From contig JAFIEO010000030.1 in assembly GCA_020832445.1 (NCBI GenBank), forward strand, positions 38,432 through 102,431: 64,000 nt of DNA, written 5' to 3'. The notes beneath the pieces are model-generated. The model was not told where the DNA came from. It saw only the letters and a program-made list of their open reading frames with translations, and ran no database searches. The position numbers and the translations under genes are program-made. The DNA is from Paracoccaceae bacterium (GTDB lineage Bacteria; Pseudomonadota; Alphaproteobacteria; Rhodobacterales; Rhodobacteraceae). Of this stretch, positions 44,993 to 55,650 are shown one piece after another (the stretch's first letter is position 1; each line of letters opens with the position of its first letter).

Positions 44993-45886
44993 ATGACTGA
45001 CCCGTTTGACACCCGCAAAGCTGTTGCTGCCGCATGGTTTCGTGAATTGCGCGACCAGATTGTCGCAGCATTCGAAGCGGTCGAGGACAGCCACACCACC
45101 GGCCCCATGTCCGACCACCCAGCCGGACGGTTTGAGATGCGTGAAACCACCCGCAGCGGACCAGACGGACAGGATGCCGGCGGCGGATTGATGAGCGTGA
45201 TGCGCAATGGCCGCGTGTTCGAAAAAGTTGGCGTGAACGTGTCGCAGGTCTATGGTCAGCTGGGCGATGCCGCGCAACGGTCACTGACCGCGCGCAAGGA
45301 AATTCCGGGGCTGGAGGCGGACCCGCGTTTCTGGGCCAGTGGTATTTCCCTTGTCGCACATATGCAAAACCCCCATGTGCCCGCCGTGCATATGAACACC
45401 CGCATGTTCTGGACACCGGGCGGATGGTGGTTTGGCGGCGGGTCCGACCTGAACCCCTGCATCGAATATGCCGAAGACACTGCCGATTTTCACAACACCC
45501 TGAAGGGATATTGCGACCCGCATGGCGCGGATCTGTACCCCCGCTTCAAGGAATGGGCGGATGAGTATTTCTTTATACCGCACCGCAAACGGGCGCGCGG
45601 CGTGGGTGGTATCTTCTATGACGATTATTGCACAGGCGATTGGGACACGGATTTTGCCTTCACCCAGGATGTGGGCCGCGCATTCCTTCCCGCGTTTCTG
45701 GCGCAGGTGGAACGCCGCCGTAACATGGGTTGGGATGACGCCGACAAGGAAACACAGCTCATTCATCGCGGGCTATATGCGGAATATAACCTGGTCTATG
45801 ATCGTGGCACAAAATTCGGGCTGCAAACCGGCCATGACCCGGACGCCGTGCTGATGTCGCTGCCGCCCTTCGCGCGCTGGGTGTGA
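44993..45886 (+). CDS. hemF: oxygen-dependent coproporphyrinogen III oxidase
   Basis: A 297-residue enzyme that makes protoporphyrinogen IX from coproporphyrinogen III with oxygen. FWASGISLVAHMQNPHVPAV, WWFGGGSDLNPC, RGVGGIFYDDY and EYNLVYDRGTKFGLQTG are HemF signatures. It starts at 44993 with AAGAAGGACG before the ATG. HemJ (49.2 kb) and HemW (56.5 kb) genes in the same window are also heme-related, but the genes are not co-transcribed. Confidence 0.97.
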   Translation: MTDPFDTRKAVAAAWFRELRDQIVAAFEAVEDSHTTGPMSDHPAGRFEMRETTRSGPDGQDAGGGLMSVMRNGRVFEKVGVNVSQVYGQLGDAAQRSLTARKEIPGLEADPRFWASGISLVAHMQNPHVPAVHMNTRMFWTPGGWWFGGGSDLNPCIEYAEDTADFHNTLKGYCDPHGADLYPRFKEWADEYFFIPHRKRARGVGGIFYDDYCTGDWDTDFAFTQDVGRAFLPAFLAQVERRRNMGWDDADKETQLIHRGLYAEYNLVYDRGTKFGLQTGHDPDAVLMSLPPFARWV

Positions 45887-45944
45887 TAGGTAGGTAGGAA
45901 CGCGCCGCAATATGATTGGTTCCAGCCTAAAGGGGACGCCCCAT

Positions 45945-46099
45945 GGCGCGGAGCAAAGGGCGCAGCCCGCCGCGCCATCGGTGGGCCGTCCCGCGGCCTG
46001 CCGATTATTCAGGTGGCACGCCAGTCTTTGAACGCAGGAGTATGCAGCCGGCATAAAGTGGACTTCACTGACGCCGGTTCGGCAGACCCCGGCCCACCG
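45945..46099. repeat. dispersed palindromic intergenic element, copy 2
   Basis: A 155-bp near-copy of the element at 3578-3733, in the same orientation. It has a GGCGCGG / CCGCGCC hairpin (45945-45951, 45970-45976) and arms CGGTGGGCCG (45979-45988) and CGGCCCACCG (46090-46099). The interior again centres on TATGCA...GGCATA. It fills the gap between the convergent hemF and dnaQ genes and ends nine bases from the dnaQ stop. Both copies therefore sit between converging gene ends. Confidence 0.75.
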
Positions 46100-46108
46100 C
46101 TGACCCCA

Positions 46109-46798
46109 TTACCCCCCGTATTTCCGCCAGATCGCTCCATCACCCATAGCTTGCACAAAAGTGGCATGCGCGGTGCGCTCGTCCTCGCTTAGGCGCGGGG
46201 GCAGGGGCGTCGCGCGCTTTGGAAGGGGCTGGCGTGACTGGTTGGCACTGGCACTGCCGGATGATGAACTAAGCCCGAAATCGGGCTGTTGCCCACCCAG
46301 AAGTTCCAGATACACCTCTGCCAGAATTTCACTATCCAGCAGCGCGCCGTGCAGGGTGCGCGACGAATTGTCGATAGAAAACCGGCGGCACAGCGCATCC
46401 AGCGACGCGGGCGAGCCGGGAAATTTCTTGCGCGCCAGACTTAGCGTGTCAAAGGCCCGATCATCAGGCAGGGGCGGCAGATTCAGCCAGCCCAGTTCGG
46501 CATTGATAAACCGCATATCAAAACTGGCATTGTGGATCACCAGCCGGTCGTCCCCGATAAAGGTCAGAAAATCCTGCACAATATGCTTGAATACCGGCTT
46601 GTCGCGCAGAAATTCATCGCCCAGCCCATGCACATCGAACGCTTCCTTCGGCATGGGGCGTTCGGGGTTGATATACTGGTGATAGGTATTCCCCGTGGGC
46701 ATCAGGTTCACCAGTTCCACCACGCCGATTTCGACAATCCGGTGCCCTTCGGTGGGTTCAAACCCTGTGGTTTCGGTGTCCATCACCAGTTCACGCAT
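46109..46798 (-). CDS. dnaQ: DNA polymerase III epsilon subunit
   Basis: A 229-residue proofreading exonuclease. ExoI is [11 protein letters not shown], ExoII is [13 protein letters not shown], and ExoIII is [18 protein letters not shown] with the catalytic His and Asp. A variable Ser/Pro-rich C-terminal tail probably contacts the polymerase alpha subunit. The ATG at 46798 lies inside the end of coaE (eight-base overlap), so it is translationally coupled in the order maf-aroE-coaE-dnaQ, read away from the origin. Confidence 0.96.
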   Translation of the reverse strand: MRELVMDTETTGFEPTEGHRIVEIGVVELVNLMPTGNTYHQYINPERPMPKEAFDVHGLGDEFLRDKPVFKHIVQDFLTFIGDDRLVIHNASFDMRFINAELGWLNLPPLPDDRAFDTLSLARKKFPGSPASLDALCRRFSIDNSSRTLHGALLDSEILAEVYLELLGGQQPDFGLSSSSGSASANQSRQPLPKRATPLPPRLSEDERTAHATFVQAMGDGAIWRKYGG

Positions 46799-47375
46799 CA
46801 CTTGCCCCCAATTTCGCAATCACATCACGCACTTTGGCACGCGTGCTGTCCATATCAACCGTTTCAATGACAAAATCCGCGCGCGCGCGTTTTTCCGCAT
46901 CTGGCATCTGCCGCGACAGGATCATGTCAAATTGCTCCGGCGTCATACCATCACGCGCCAGCACGCGGGCGCGTTGAACGTCTGGCGGGGCGGTCACAAC
47001 CAGAACGCCATCAACCGGCGCTCCCCCTTCCAGCAGCAGCGGCACATCAAGCACCACCAACGGGGCATCTGTGCACGCAATGAACGCGGCCCTGTCGGCA
47101 GCAACCAGCGGGTGCACCACCCCCTCCAGCCGGTGCAGGGCCATGCTGTCCTGTGCAATCCAGCGCTTCAGCCGCGCACGGTCAATCGCGCCATTCACCA
47201 CCGCTTGCGGGCATACCGCGCCCACAGGTTCCACGGCCGCGCCACCCTTGGCATATAGCGCATGCACTGCCGCATCCGCGTCCCATACCGGCACACCTTC
47301 ATCGCGGAACATCTGCGCGGTGGTTGATTTTCCCATACCAATGGACCCCGTCAGGCCCAGCACATAGGGTGTCAT
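46791..47375 (-). CDS. coaE: dephospho-CoA kinase
   Basis: A 194-residue P-loop kinase that phosphorylates dephospho-CoA, the last step of coenzyme A synthesis. The P-loop is [12 protein letters not shown], followed by [10 protein letters not shown] and [11 protein letters not shown]. It overlaps aroE upstream (ATGA) and dnaQ downstream by eight bases, a compact arrangement common next to alphaproteobacterial origins. Confidence 0.96.
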   Translation of the reverse strand: MTPYVLGLTGSIGMGKSTTAQMFRDEGVPVWDADAAVHALYAKGGAAVEPVGAVCPQAVVNGAIDRARLKRWIAQDSMALHRLEGVVHPLVAADRAAFIACTDAPLVVLDVPLLLEGGAPVDGVLVVTAPPDVQRARVLARDGMTPEQFDMILSRQMPDAEKRARADFVIETVDMDSTRAKVRDVIAKLGASDA

Positions 47376-48202
47376 TGGCCCAGCACCAATGCGCGCAAAT
47401 CATCCGTTACTAGCGGACGGCGCCCGAACCAGCGCTCAAAGCCCGGAACCGCCTGATGCAGCAGCATACCCAACCCGTCCACAACAGGGTTTCCGCGCTG
47501 CTGTGCGTGTTGCAATAGATCAGTCATCAGCGGTGTATAAACAATGTCGGTGACCAATGCCCCGGGCGACAGGCCATCAAGCGGCATGTCCAAGGCGGGG
47601 TTTCCCACCATCCCCAATGACGATGTGTTCACCAACAAGCCCAGATCATCCAGCGCCTGTGCGCGGCCCTTCCAGTCCCGCACCACAACATTCGGCCCGA
47701 ATTCGCGTGCCAACCCCTCTGCCCGCGTGCGGGTTCGGTTGCACAGCCGTATTTGCGGAACGCCTGCATCCAAAAGCGCCACAATGATGGCCCGCGCGGC
47801 ACCACCCGCGCCCAGAACCAACGCTGGCGCGGCATCAGGCCGCCAGGCGGGCGCGGATTGCCGCAAATTGGCTAAAAACCCGTAACCATCTGTATTATCG
47901 GCGTGAATACGTCCGTCAGCGCCAAATGTCAGCGTATTTACCGCCCCGATGCGCGCAGCCACTTCCGAGATATCATCAGCCAGCGCAAGCACCTTTTCCT
48001 TATGTGGTATGGTGACATTGACACCAACAAACCCCATATGCGGCAAGGCCCGCAACACGGATTCCAGATTATCCGGTTCAACATGCAAGGGCACATAATG
48101 CCCGCGCAGGCCATGTTCACGCAGCCATGACCCATGCACCAGCGGCGATTTGCTATGCCCGATAGGGCTGCCGATAACGCCGGCCAGTGGTATCTTGCTC
48201 AT
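47372..48202 (-). CDS. aroE: shikimate dehydrogenase
   Basis: A 276-residue NADPH-dependent enzyme reducing 3-dehydroshikimate. It has the substrate loop [28 protein letters not shown] with the catalytic Lys, [11 protein letters not shown], and the GAGGAARAI nucleotide fold. It overlaps the maf stop by four bases and coaE by four, so the four genes read as a single unit leading away from the predicted oriC. Confidence 0.96.
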   Translation of the reverse strand: MSKIPLAGVIGSPIGHSKSPLVHGSWLREHGLRGHYVPLHVEPDNLESVLRALPHMGFVGVNVTIPHKEKVLALADDISEVAARIGAVNTLTFGADGRIHADNTDGYGFLANLRQSAPAWRPDAAPALVLGAGGAARAIIVALLDAGVPQIRLCNRTRTRAEGLAREFGPNVVVRDWKGRAQALDDLGLLVNTSSLGMVGNPALDMPLDGLSPGALVTDIVYTPLMTDLLQHAQQRGNPVVDGLGMLLHQAVPGFERWFGRRPLVTDDLRALVLGQ

Positions 48203-48792
48203 CCCTCGATCACCCCGCGCAAGGACAGATAATTCAACAATTCCAACAAAGGCAGGCCAAGTATGGTGAAATAATCACCCTGCACCTGCGCAAACAGGCG
48301 CACGCCTTCCTCCTCCAGCTTATAGGCGCCGACAGACTCGGATATGCCGGGCCAGTTCCGCGCGATATAGCTGTCCAGAAAGCTGTCTGAAAACGGGCGC
48401 ATCGTCAACCGCGCGACACCGACATGCCGCCAGACGGGCTCGCCGCCGCTATACAACACCGCCGCCGACAAAAGCTGGTGTGTTTGTCCGCGCAGTTGCT
48501 GCAATTGATCGTGGGCAGCCTGTTCGGTTTCGGGCTTTTCCAGACACGCACCCTTGAACGACAGAATTTGATCGCAGCCAAGCACATACGACTCCGGTCT
48601 GCGTCCCGCCACTTTGCGCGCTTTGCTTTCAGCCAGCGTATCGGCCACGTCACGCGGGCTTGCCCCTTCCATCAGCAGCGCATCGCGGATTGCGGCTTCA
48701 TCCACGCGCGCGGGCTGCACATCAACATCAAGGCCCGCGTTGCGCAGCATTTGCGCGCGAATACCGGAACCGGAAGCCAGAATAAACGACAT
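48199..48792 (-). CDS. maf: Maf-family nucleotide pyrophosphatase
   Basis: A 197-residue Maf protein, a house-cleaning nucleoside triphosphate pyrophosphatase. It has the N-terminal ILASGSGIRAQML, VLGCDQIL, the KPETEQAA helix, and SVGAYKLEEEGVRL near the C-terminus. The start at 48792 (MSFILASGS) coincides with the first base of a perfect DnaA box, so the origin begins at the start codon. AAGG lies about eight bases upstream. Which nucleotides it hydrolyses cannot be said. Confidence 0.93.
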   Translation of the reverse strand: MSFILASGSGIRAQMLRNAGLDVDVQPARVDEAAIRDALLMEGASPRDVADTLAESKARKVAGRRPESYVLGCDQILSFKGACLEKPETEQAAHDQLQQLRGQTHQLLSAAVLYSGGEPVWRHVGVARLTMRPFSDSFLDSYIARNWPGISESVGAYKLEEEGVRLFAQVQGDYFTILGLPLLELLNYLSLRGVIEG

Positions 48793-49172
48793 GTGGATAA
48801 CCTTGTGTGAATCCTGCCATGAAACCAACGAACAAAGGTTGGGTAACCCCGTTATCGGGGCTGTGCTGTCATCTTACCCACCACCATGCAAGGGTCCATG
48901 CAGAAAAATCCACATGTGGACGCAGCAATTTCCGGCATGTGGATAAATATATATATGATTTCTGGAATTGTTGATATTCCGTTTTTGTTCCAAAATAAGG
49001 CATTGATATTAAAAATAAAAACTTAGATCTACAACTTTTATGTCGCTTTTCAGCCTGTGTGTATAAGTGTGGATAACAATCTTATCCCCATATCAACAGG
49101 CCCTACTAACAACATCATTTCCTTTCTATATTTCTTTAATTATTTAGAAGGCAGCTATCGAAAGGCCAAGAA
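48792..49172. other. oriC: predicted chromosomal replication origin (oriC)
   Basis: A 380-base gene-free gap between maf and the divergent hemJ. Perfect DnaA boxes TGTGGATAA lie at 48792-48800, 48938-48946 and 49068-49076. One-mismatch boxes are at 49058-49066 (TGTGTATAA) and 49082-49090 (TTATCCCCA). A 12-bp palindrome TCCACATGTGGA is at 48910-48921. A very AT-rich tract (about 48943-49050, with ATATATATATG and ATTAAAAATAAAAAC) could be the unwinding element, and a GANTC methylation site lies at 48809-48813. It sits beside the hemJ-rho-mnmE-mnmG-parAB block, the usual alphaproteobacterial setting. No dnaA gene is in the window. Confidence 0.8.
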
Positions 49173-49613
49173 ATGCTCTCGACCCTCTATCCCTGGATCA
49201 AGGCGTTGCACATTATGGCAGTCATCAGTTGGATGGCGGGCCTGTTCTATCTGCCGCGGCTGTTTGTTTATCATGTTGAACGCAGCAGCGATGCTGCGGG
49301 CATGAACACCGTTTTTGAAACGATGGAAGAAAAGCTGCTGCGCGTGATCATGAACCCCGCCATGATTGTTGCATGGGTGTCGGGGCTGACATTGGCTGCT
49401 ATGCCATGGGTTCTGGATACTGGCGCAATCTGGCCCTATAGTAAGTTTCTTGCCCTGATCGGCATGACATGGTTTCATATGTGGTGTGCCAAACGCCGCC
49501 GCATCTTTGCCTTGGGTGAAAACACCCTTACTGGCCGGAATTACCGGATGATGAATGAAGTGCCGACCGTATTGATGGTTGTCATCGTCTTGTCGGTGGT
49601 TGTGAAATTCTAG
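49173..49613 (+). CDS. hemJ: protoporphyrinogen oxidase HemJ
   Basis: A 146-residue membrane protein with four hydrophobic segments: residues about 7-30, 58-80, 85-105 and 125-145. It has the family core [27 protein letters not shown] and LTLAAMPW. HemJ oxidises protoporphyrinogen IX to protoporphyrin IX in bacteria without HemG/HemY. GAAAGG lies upstream of the ATG at 49173. It is the first gene to the right of the predicted oriC. Confidence 0.93.
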   Translation: MLSTLYPWIKALHIMAVISWMAGLFYLPRLFVYHVERSSDAAGMNTVFETMEEKLLRVIMNPAMIVAWVSGLTLAAMPWVLDTGAIWPYSKFLALIGMTWFHMWCAKRRRIFALGENTLTGRNYRMMNEVPTVLMVVIVLSVVVKF

Positions 49614-49673
49614 GCAGATTGACTCAACCATCATTTGGGTGTATGGCAAATTTGCTATGCCGTCCGGCAACAG

Positions 49674-49689
49674 CGTTTCACGTGAAACA
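49674..49689. promoter_or_regulatory. parS-like site 1
   Basis: CGTTTCACGTGAAACA matches the ParB-binding consensus TGTTTCACGTGAAACA with one mismatch at the first base. It lies between hemJ and rho, about 0.6 kb from the predicted oriC. It is the only one of the four sites in this region that lies in a non-coding stretch. Confidence 0.85.
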
Positions 49690-49746
49690 CCAACCGATTA
49701 CCCCGCCACCCCAGTGATATGGGTATGCGGGCAAGCAGGATTTTCC

Positions 49747-51057
49747 ATGTCTGATGTCATGACCCCCGATGAAGAATTCGAGTCCGAAGAGGCTGGAAGT
49801 CTTAACCTGGCCGATCTGAAGGCGAAAAGCCCGGCCGAATTGCTGGCCATGGCCGAAGATCTGGAAATTGAAAACGCTCCGTCCATGCGCAAGGGCGAGA
49901 TGATGTTTTCTATCCTGAAGGAACGCGCCGAAGAAGGCTGGACCATCTATGGCGATGGCGTAATCGAAGTGTTGCAAGACGGGTTCGGATTTCTGCGTTC
50001 CCCCGAGGCGAACTATCTGCCCGGCCCGGATGATATTTATGTCTCCCCTGAAATGATCCGGCAGTATTCGCTGCGCAGTGGTGACACAATCGAAGGCGAA
50101 ATTCAGGCACCGGCCGAAAATGAACGCTACTTCGCAATCACCAAAGTCACGCAGATCAATTTCGACGGCCCGGAAATGGCCCGTCACAAGGTTCATTTCG
50201 ACAACCTGACGCCGCTTTACCCTGATGAACGCCTGTGGATGGAAACAAGCGATCCTGCGACCAAGGACCGGTCGGCACGGATCATTGATATTGTGTCACC
50301 CTTGGGCAAAGGGCAGCGCGCCCTGATTGTTGCGCCGCCGCGCACTGGTAAAACCGTTCTGCTGCAAAACATCGCCCACAGCATCGAGAAGAACCACCCT
50401 GATTGCTACCTGATCGTCCTGCTGATCGACGAGCGCCCGGAAGAGGTGACGGACATGCAACGCTCCGTCAAAGGAGAGGTGATCGCCTCGACCTTTGATG
50501 AACCGGCGACGCGCCACGTTGCAGTGTCTGAAATGGTCATTGAAAAGGCCAAGCGCCTTGTGGAACACAAGCGCGATGTTGTCATCTTGCTGGATTCGAT
50601 CACCCGCCTTGGGCGCGCATTTAACACCGTTGTGCCCAGCTCTGGCAAGGTTCTGACCGGTGGTGTCGATGCGAACGCCCTACAGCGCCCCAAGCGCTTC
50701 TTTGGGGCCGCACGCAACATCGAAGAAGGCGGGTCACTGACGATTATCGCAACAGCGCTGATCGACACCGGCTCGCGCATGGATGAAGTGATCTTTGAAG
50801 AATTCAAAGGCACTGGTAACAGCGAAATCGTGCTGGACCGCAAAGTAGCGGACAAGCGCGTGTTCCCCGCGATTGATATTCTGAAATCCGGCACCCGCAA
50901 AGAGGAACTGCTGGTCGAGAAGATTGACCTTCAGAAAACCTTTGTCCTGCGCCGTATCCTGAACCCGATGGGCACAACAGACGCGATCGAGTTCCTGATA
51001 TCCAAGCTGAAGCAAACCAAGACAAACAGCGATTTCTTCGATTCTATGAACACATAA
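49747..51057 (+). CDS. rho: transcription termination factor Rho
   Basis: A 436-residue hexameric RNA-dependent ATPase ending transcripts. It has an N-terminal Rho-N helical region ([19 protein letters not shown]), a cold-shock-like RNA-binding domain around [25 protein letters not shown]-loop [20 protein letters not shown] and [16 protein letters not shown] start it at the ATG at 49747 ([10 protein letters not shown]). The frame is open back to 49639, but that part contains parS site 1 and is not conserved in Rho. Confidence 0.97.
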   Translation: MSDVMTPDEEFESEEAGSLNLADLKAKSPAELLAMAEDLEIENAPSMRKGEMMFSILKERAEEGWTIYGDGVIEVLQDGFGFLRSPEANYLPGPDDIYVSPEMIRQYSLRSGDTIEGEIQAPAENERYFAITKVTQINFDGPEMARHKVHFDNLTPLYPDERLWMETSDPATKDRSARIIDIVSPLGKGQRALIVAPPRTGKTVLLQNIAHSIEKNHPDCYLIVLLIDERPEEVTDMQRSVKGEVIASTFDEPATRHVAVSEMVIEKAKRLVEHKRDVVILLDSITRLGRAFNTVVPSSGKVLTGGVDANALQRPKRFFGAARNIEEGGSLTIIATALIDTGSRMDEVIFEEFKGTGNSEIVLDRKVADKRVFPAIDILKSGTRKEELLVEKIDLQKTFVLRRILNPMGTTDAIEFLISKLKQTKTNSDFFDSMNT

Positions 51058-51067
51058 GGGGGCCGCG

Positions 51068-52354
51068 ATGGATACGATTTTCGCGCTGGCCTCTGCCCGC
51101 GGGAAATCGGGCATCGCGGTCATTCGCCTGTCTGGCCCGCGCGCGCATGATGTTTTGCGCGCGGTGGCAGGGGATGTGCCGCCATACCGGCAGGCCGCCT
51201 TGCGCAAGCTTGTAAATCAGGCAGGCGAATTTCTGGACCACGGGCTTGTCATTGCCTTTGCCAAGGGTGCCAGTTTCACCGGCGAGGATGTCGCAGAATT
51301 TATGGTGCATGGCAGTTTGGCAACTGTGTCGGCGGTTGAATCCTGCCTTGCGCAAGATCACGGGCTGCGACTGGCACAGGCAGGCGAGTTCACCCGCCGC
51401 GCGTTGGAAAATGGCGTCATGGACCTGACGCAGGTTGAAGGGCTAAGCGACCTGCTGGATGCGGAAACCGAAAGCCAGCGCAGGCAGGCATTGCGGGTCC
51501 TGGACGGCGCGATCGGCAGGCTTGTGAATGGCTGGCGCGCCCATCTGCTGAAGGCCGCAGCACTGGTCGAGGCAGGCATAGATTTTGTCGAAGAAGATGT
51601 TGGCAACTGGGATGATCAAATTCTGGCCGAACTTCAGTCCGTGCAAAACCAGCTTCAGACAGAACTGGCAGGGCAGGGTGCGCGCGAACGTGTGCAAACG
51701 GGATTTGAAATAGCAATCATCGGTTCGGTCAATGCTGGAAAGTCCACGCTGTTAAACGCATTGGCAGGGCGCGATGCGGCCATCACATCTGATATTGCGG
51801 GAACAACCCGTGATGTGATCGAGTTGCGCATGGATATCGGCGGGTTCGCCGTTACGCTGCTGGACACAGCAGGCTTGCGCCACACTGATGAGCAGATTGA
51901 ATCCATTGGAATAGAGCGCGGACAAAAGCGCGCAAAAGATGCCGATTTTCGGCTTATATTGTGTGATTCGCCAGATGCACCACCCCCTGTTGATGTATTG
52001 CCCGGTGATATTGTTATGTTCAGCAAGGCAGACCTATACCCGAATGTGTCTGGCGGCGTGTCCGGCGTGACGGGGCAGGGTCTTGATGCGCTGTTGCAAC
52101 GCATAACGCATGAACTGTCCCAACGCGTCGCCCGTGATGGCGTGACCGTGCGCCGCAGACATCAGCAGGCGATGGTATCTGCGCAATCAGCCTTGGCTGA
52201 AGCGATTGATAAACTGCACGCACAGGATTATATCGCAGAACTGTTAGCGGCGGATATTCGACAAACAATAAATGCGCTTGATTCGCTGATCGGCAAAATT
52301 GATGTCGAGGATCTGTTGGGGGATATCTTCAGTTCCTTCTGTATCGGCAAGTAG
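51068..52354 (+). CDS. mnmE: tRNA uridine-5-carboxymethylaminomethyl modification GTPase
   Basis: A 428-residue GTPase acting with MnmG to modify U34 of tRNAs. It has an N-terminal folate-binding domain ([20 protein letters not shown]), helical domains, a G domain with [22 protein letters not shown] and DTAGL, and the C-terminal FCIGK motif with the conserved Cys. It ends two bases before the mnmG GTG start. Confidence 0.97.
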   Translation: MDTIFALASARGKSGIAVIRLSGPRAHDVLRAVAGDVPPYRQAALRKLVNQAGEFLDHGLVIAFAKGASFTGEDVAEFMVHGSLATVSAVESCLAQDHGLRLAQAGEFTRRALENGVMDLTQVEGLSDLLDAETESQRRQALRVLDGAIGRLVNGWRAHLLKAAALVEAGIDFVEEDVGNWDDQILAELQSVQNQLQTELAGQGARERVQTGFEIAIIGSVNAGKSTLLNALAGRDAAITSDIAGTTRDVIELRMDIGGFAVTLLDTAGLRHTDEQIESIGIERGQKRAKDADFRLILCDSPDAPPPVDVLPGDIVMFSKADLYPNVSGGVSGVTGQGLDALLQRITHELSQRVARDGVTVRRRHQQAMVSAQSALAEAIDKLHAQDYIAELLAADIRQTINALDSLIGKIDVEDLLGDIFSSFCIGK

Positions 52355-52356
52355 GA

Positions 52357-54228
52357 GTGTTTCACGTGAAACATTACGATGTCATTGTTATTGGCGGCGG
52401 TCATGCCGGAACAGAAGCTGCATTGGCGGCGGCCCGTATGGGTGCGCAGACGGCGCTTGTCACGTTTCGCAAAGATGACCTTGGTGTCATGTCCTGCAAC
52501 CCTGCGATTGGCGGGCTGGGCAAGGGGCACCTGGTCCGCGAAATTGATGCGCTGGATGGGCTGATGGGCCGCGCCGGTGACTTTGCTGCGATTCAATACC
52601 GGCTGTTGAACCGGTCCAAAGGGCCAGCCGTTCAGGGGCCAAGGGTTCAGGCCGACCGCAAGCGTTACCGGCAGTTCGTTGGTCAGGCGGTTCTGGCGAC
52701 TGACGGGTTGGATGTTGTTGAGGGCGAAGTGACATCACTGCTGCTGAAGGGCGACACGGTTATCGGGGTCCAGTTGAATTCCGAAAACGATATATTTGCA
52801 AAATCCGTTGTCCTGACAACCGGCACCTTTCTGGGCGGCAAGGTTTTCATCGGTGATGTAACCTATCCCGCAGGGCGTATGGGGAATGCGGCGTCCAGCA
52901 TTCTGGCGAAACAGTTGCGCGGGCTTGGTTTGCCGATGGGGCGCTTGAAAACTGGCACCCCGCCACGGTTGGACGGAAAAACAATCGCTTGGGAGAAGCT
53001 GGAATCCCAACCGGGGGATGATGCGCCTGAATTCCTGTCCTTTCAGACAACACAGGTGATCGCCGGTCAGGTATCCTGCGCAATCACCCACACGAACACC
53101 CGAACGCATGATATTGTGCGTGACAACCTGTCACGTTCGGCCATGTATGGCGGCCAGATCGAAGGGGTAGGGCCGCGATATTGCCCATCGATTGAAGATA
53201 AGATTACCCGATTCGCAGATAAGGATGCGCATCAGGTTTTTCTGGAGCCGGAAGGGTTGGATGATGATACCGTCTATCCAAACGGAATATCGACATCCCT
53301 GCCGGCAGAGGTTCAGGAAGCCTATGTTCGCACAATCACGGGGCTGGAAGATGTGCGGATCATCCAGCCGGGTTACGCCATTGAATATGATTACCTTGAC
53401 CCACGCGCGTTGAAATCATCATTACAACTCAAGGCGTTAGGTGGGTTTTATCTGGCGGGGCAGATCAATGGAACAACCGGATATGAAGAGGCCGGTGCGC
53501 AGGGTCTGGTCGCTGGGTTGAATGCGGCGTTGAACGCCCAAGGCCGCGCGCCTGTCAGTTTCAGCCGCGCTGACAGCTATATCGGTGTCATGATTGATGA
53601 CCTGATTGTTCGTGGCGTGGCAGAACCGTATCGCATGTTCACATCGCGTGCCGAATATCGATTGTCGCTGCGCGCAGACAATGCTGATCAGCGCCTTACC
53701 CCGATCGGGCTGGAACTTGGCTGTGTGTCCGACAGCCGCAAGGCGGCGTTTCAGGCCAAGATTGAACGGCTGGACTCCGCCCGCGCCAAAATGCGCGGGG
53801 TCACTTTCACCTCTCGTCATTTGAACGCACATAGCCATAAGGTTAGTGAAGATGGGGTCAGGCGCGACGCGCTGACATTGCTGGGCTTGTCGGGTTTCGA
53901 TTTTGCCGCACTGGAACAGCTTGCGCCGGAACTGGTGAATATTGACCACAGGACCAAAACGCAGCTTGAGAAGGAAATGGTCTATCACGCCTATCTTGAA
54001 CGGCAGGATGCGCAGATCAGGGCATTGAAGGCAGATGAGCATCGTAAATTTCCCGATGGTTTTGATTTTGGCAGTGTAAGCGGTTTGTCCAATGAGCTGG
54101 TTGGAAAGCTATGCCGTGCGCAGCCTGAAACCCTTGCACACGCAGCCAAAATAGAGGGCATGACACCTGCGGCGCTGGTTTTGCTGCTGTCGCGGATGCA
54201 GCAACACGAAAAGCGCATTTCTGCATGA
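52357..54228 (+). CDS. mnmG: tRNA uridine-5-carboxymethylaminomethyl modification enzyme (FAD)
   Basis: A 623-residue FAD enzyme partnering MnmE. It has the Rossmann motif [43 protein letters not shown], and a C-terminal helical domain ending in [12 protein letters not shown]. The start is a GTG at 52357, with TAGGAG immediately upstream. The first residues (MFHVKH) are encoded by a parS site. The next gene overlaps by ATGA. Confidence 0.97.
   Translation: MFHVKHYDVIVIGGGHAGTEAALAAARMGAQTALVTFRKDDLGVMSCNPAIGGLGKGHLVREIDALDGLMGRAGDFAAIQYRLLNRSKGPAVQGPRVQADRKRYRQFVGQAVLATDGLDVVEGEVTSLLLKGDTVIGVQLNSENDIFAKSVVLTTGTFLGGKVFIGDVTYPAGRMGNAASSILAKQLRGLGLPMGRLKTGTPPRLDGKTIAWEKLESQPGDDAPEFLSFQTTQVIAGQVSCAITHTNTRTHDIVRDNLSRSAMYGGQIEGVGPRYCPSIEDKITRFADKDAHQVFLEPEGLDDDTVYPNGISTSLPAEVQEAYVRTITGLEDVRIIQPGYAIEYDYLDPRALKSSLQLKALGGFYLAGQINGTTGYEEAGAQGLVAGLNAALNAQGRAPVSFSRADSYIGVMIDDLIVRGVAEPYRMFTSRAEYRLSLRADNADQRLTPIGLELGCVSDSRKAAFQAKIERLDSARAKMRGVTFTSRHLNAHSHKVSEDGVRRDALTLLGLSGFDFAALEQLAPELVNIDHRTKTQLEKEMVYHAYLERQDAQIRALKADEHRKFPDGFDFGSVSGLSNELVGKLCRAQPETLAHAAKIEGMTPAALVLLLSRMQQHEKRISA
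52358..52373. promoter_or_regulatory. parS site 2 (perfect)
   Basis: TGTTTCACGTGAAACA, the exact 16-bp consensus. It starts at the second base of the mnmG GTG start codon, so the gene's first codons are dictated by the partition site (MFHVKH). Confidence 0.92.
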
Positions 54229-54842
54229 CGGGCCAGACATTTGCAGGTGTTGATGTTTCACGTGAAACATTGGACCGCCTGAGGGCCTATGCGGATTTGC
54301 TTGTAAAATGGAACAGCAAGATAAATCTGGTTGCGCCCGCGACGATTCCAGCCCTGTGGCAACGACATATCGAGGATTCGGCGCAGGTTTTCGGGCTTGC
54401 GCCGCAAACTGTTGCGCATTGGGTTGATCTGGGGTCGGGGGGTGGCTTGCCGGGCGTGGTTTGCGCAATTATGGCGGCAGAGCATATGCCGGATTGCCGC
54501 TTTACCCTGATTGAAAGTGACAAGCGAAAATCAGCCTTCCTGATGGTGGTTGCGCGCGAATTGGGGTTAGGGTTGACTGTCTTGGACCAAAGGGCAGAGC
54601 GGGTTTCGCCACTGGGCGCAGGTGCTGTATCTGCCCGAGCTTTGGCCCCGTTGCCGCAATTACTGACATGGGTCAAGCGACATGTCGCCGAAGGCGGAAT
54701 AGCACTTTTGCCAAAGGGAAAAACATGGGAAGAAGAGCTTGATGCCGCCCGCGCTGATTGGGTATTTGATGTAATACCGCATATCAGCCAGACCGATCCG
54801 GCGGCACGCCTTCTAGAGATAAAGGAGCTTTCGCGTGTCTAA
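54225..54842 (+). CDS. rsmG: 16S rRNA (guanine527-N7)-methyltransferase
   Basis: A 205-residue SAM-dependent methyltransferase acting on 16S rRNA G527. SAM motif [30 protein letters not shown], and [14 protein letters not shown] are present. It overlaps mnmG by four bases (ATGA) and parA by eight. The residues DVSRET near the N-terminus are encoded by parS site 3, a feature seen in some relatives of this gene. Confidence 0.95.
   Translation: MTGQTFAGVDVSRETLDRLRAYADLLVKWNSKINLVAPATIPALWQRHIEDSAQVFGLAPQTVAHWVDLGSGGGLPGVVCAIMAAEHMPDCRFTLIESDKRKSAFLMVVARELGLGLTVLDQRAERVSPLGAGAVSARALAPLPQLLTWVKRHVAEGGIALLPKGKTWEEELDAARADWVFDVIPHISQTDPAARLLEIKELSRV
54254..54269. promoter_or_regulatory. parS site 3 (perfect)
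   Basis: TGTTTCACGTGAAACA lies within the rsmG coding region, from base 30 of the gene, and is read as VSRET. It is 1.9 kb from site 2 and about 0.6 kb from the parA start. Confidence 0.92.
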
Positions 54843-55650
54843 TCCAGGAACCACCCGAATCATTGCGATTGCCAACCAAAAAGGCGGGGTGGGAAAGACG
54901 ACAACAGCGATCAACCTTGCGTCTGCCTTGGCGGAACAGGGCATGCGGACCCTTTTGATTGACCTTGATCCGCAAGGCAATGCGTCCACTGGTCTGGGTG
55001 TTGAACCCGGTGCGCGGAAATACACGACATATGATCTGATCTTTGCAGAAGTTTCCGCCAAGAAAATTATTGTGCAAACAGAACAGGATGGCCTGTATCT
55101 TGTGCCTGCAACGACTGATTTGTCATCAGCCGATATTGAATTGATGTCGCGCGCGCGCCGGTCGCATTTGCTGCATGATGCCCTGCGTCAGCCCGATATT
55201 TTCCATGAGGGTTTTGACTACATACTAATCGACTGCCCGCCATCTCTAAGCCTGCTAACTGTGAATGCAATGGTGGCGTCGCATTCGGTTCTTGTGCCCT
55301 TGCAGGCTGAATTCTTCGCGCTAGAGGGGTTATCGCAGCTTATGCTGACGATCCGCGAATTGCGCGACACGGCTAACCCAAGCCTTCGGATAGAGGGTAT
55401 TTTGCTGACGATGTATGACAAGCGCAACAATTTAGCACAGCAGGTTGAAGAAGATGCGCGTGGAAACCTGGGTGAGCTTGTTTTCAAGACGATCGTGCCC
55501 CGGAATGTCCGTATAAGCGAGGCACCGTCATACGCCGTGCCGGTGCTGCGCTATGACACGCAGTCGAAGGGGGCCTTGGCCTACCGGCAGCTTGCACAAG
55601 AATTGCTGGAAAAACATAATAAAACCCTGGGGGAAAGGGCAGTATCATGA
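54835..55650 (+). CDS. parA: chromosome partitioning ATPase ParA
   Basis: A 271-residue ParA/Soj ATPase which, with ParB and parS, separates replicated origins. It has the deviant Walker motif IANQKGGVGKTTTAINLA, DLDPQGNASTGLG, and YILIDCPPSLSLLTVNA. The start is GTG at 54835 ([14 protein letters not shown] follows) with AAAGGAGC upstream; it overlaps the rsmG end by eight bases and parB by four. Confidence 0.96.
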   Translation: MSNPGTTRIIAIANQKGGVGKTTTAINLASALAEQGMRTLLIDLDPQGNASTGLGVEPGARKYTTYDLIFAEVSAKKIIVQTEQDGLYLVPATTDLSSADIELMSRARRSHLLHDALRQPDIFHEGFDYILIDCPPSLSLLTVNAMVASHSVLVPLQAEFFALEGLSQLMLTIRELRDTANPSLRIEGILLTMYDKRNNLAQQVEEDARGNLGELVFKTIVPRNVRISEAPSYAVPVLRYDTQSKGALAYRQLAQELLEKHNKTLGERAVS

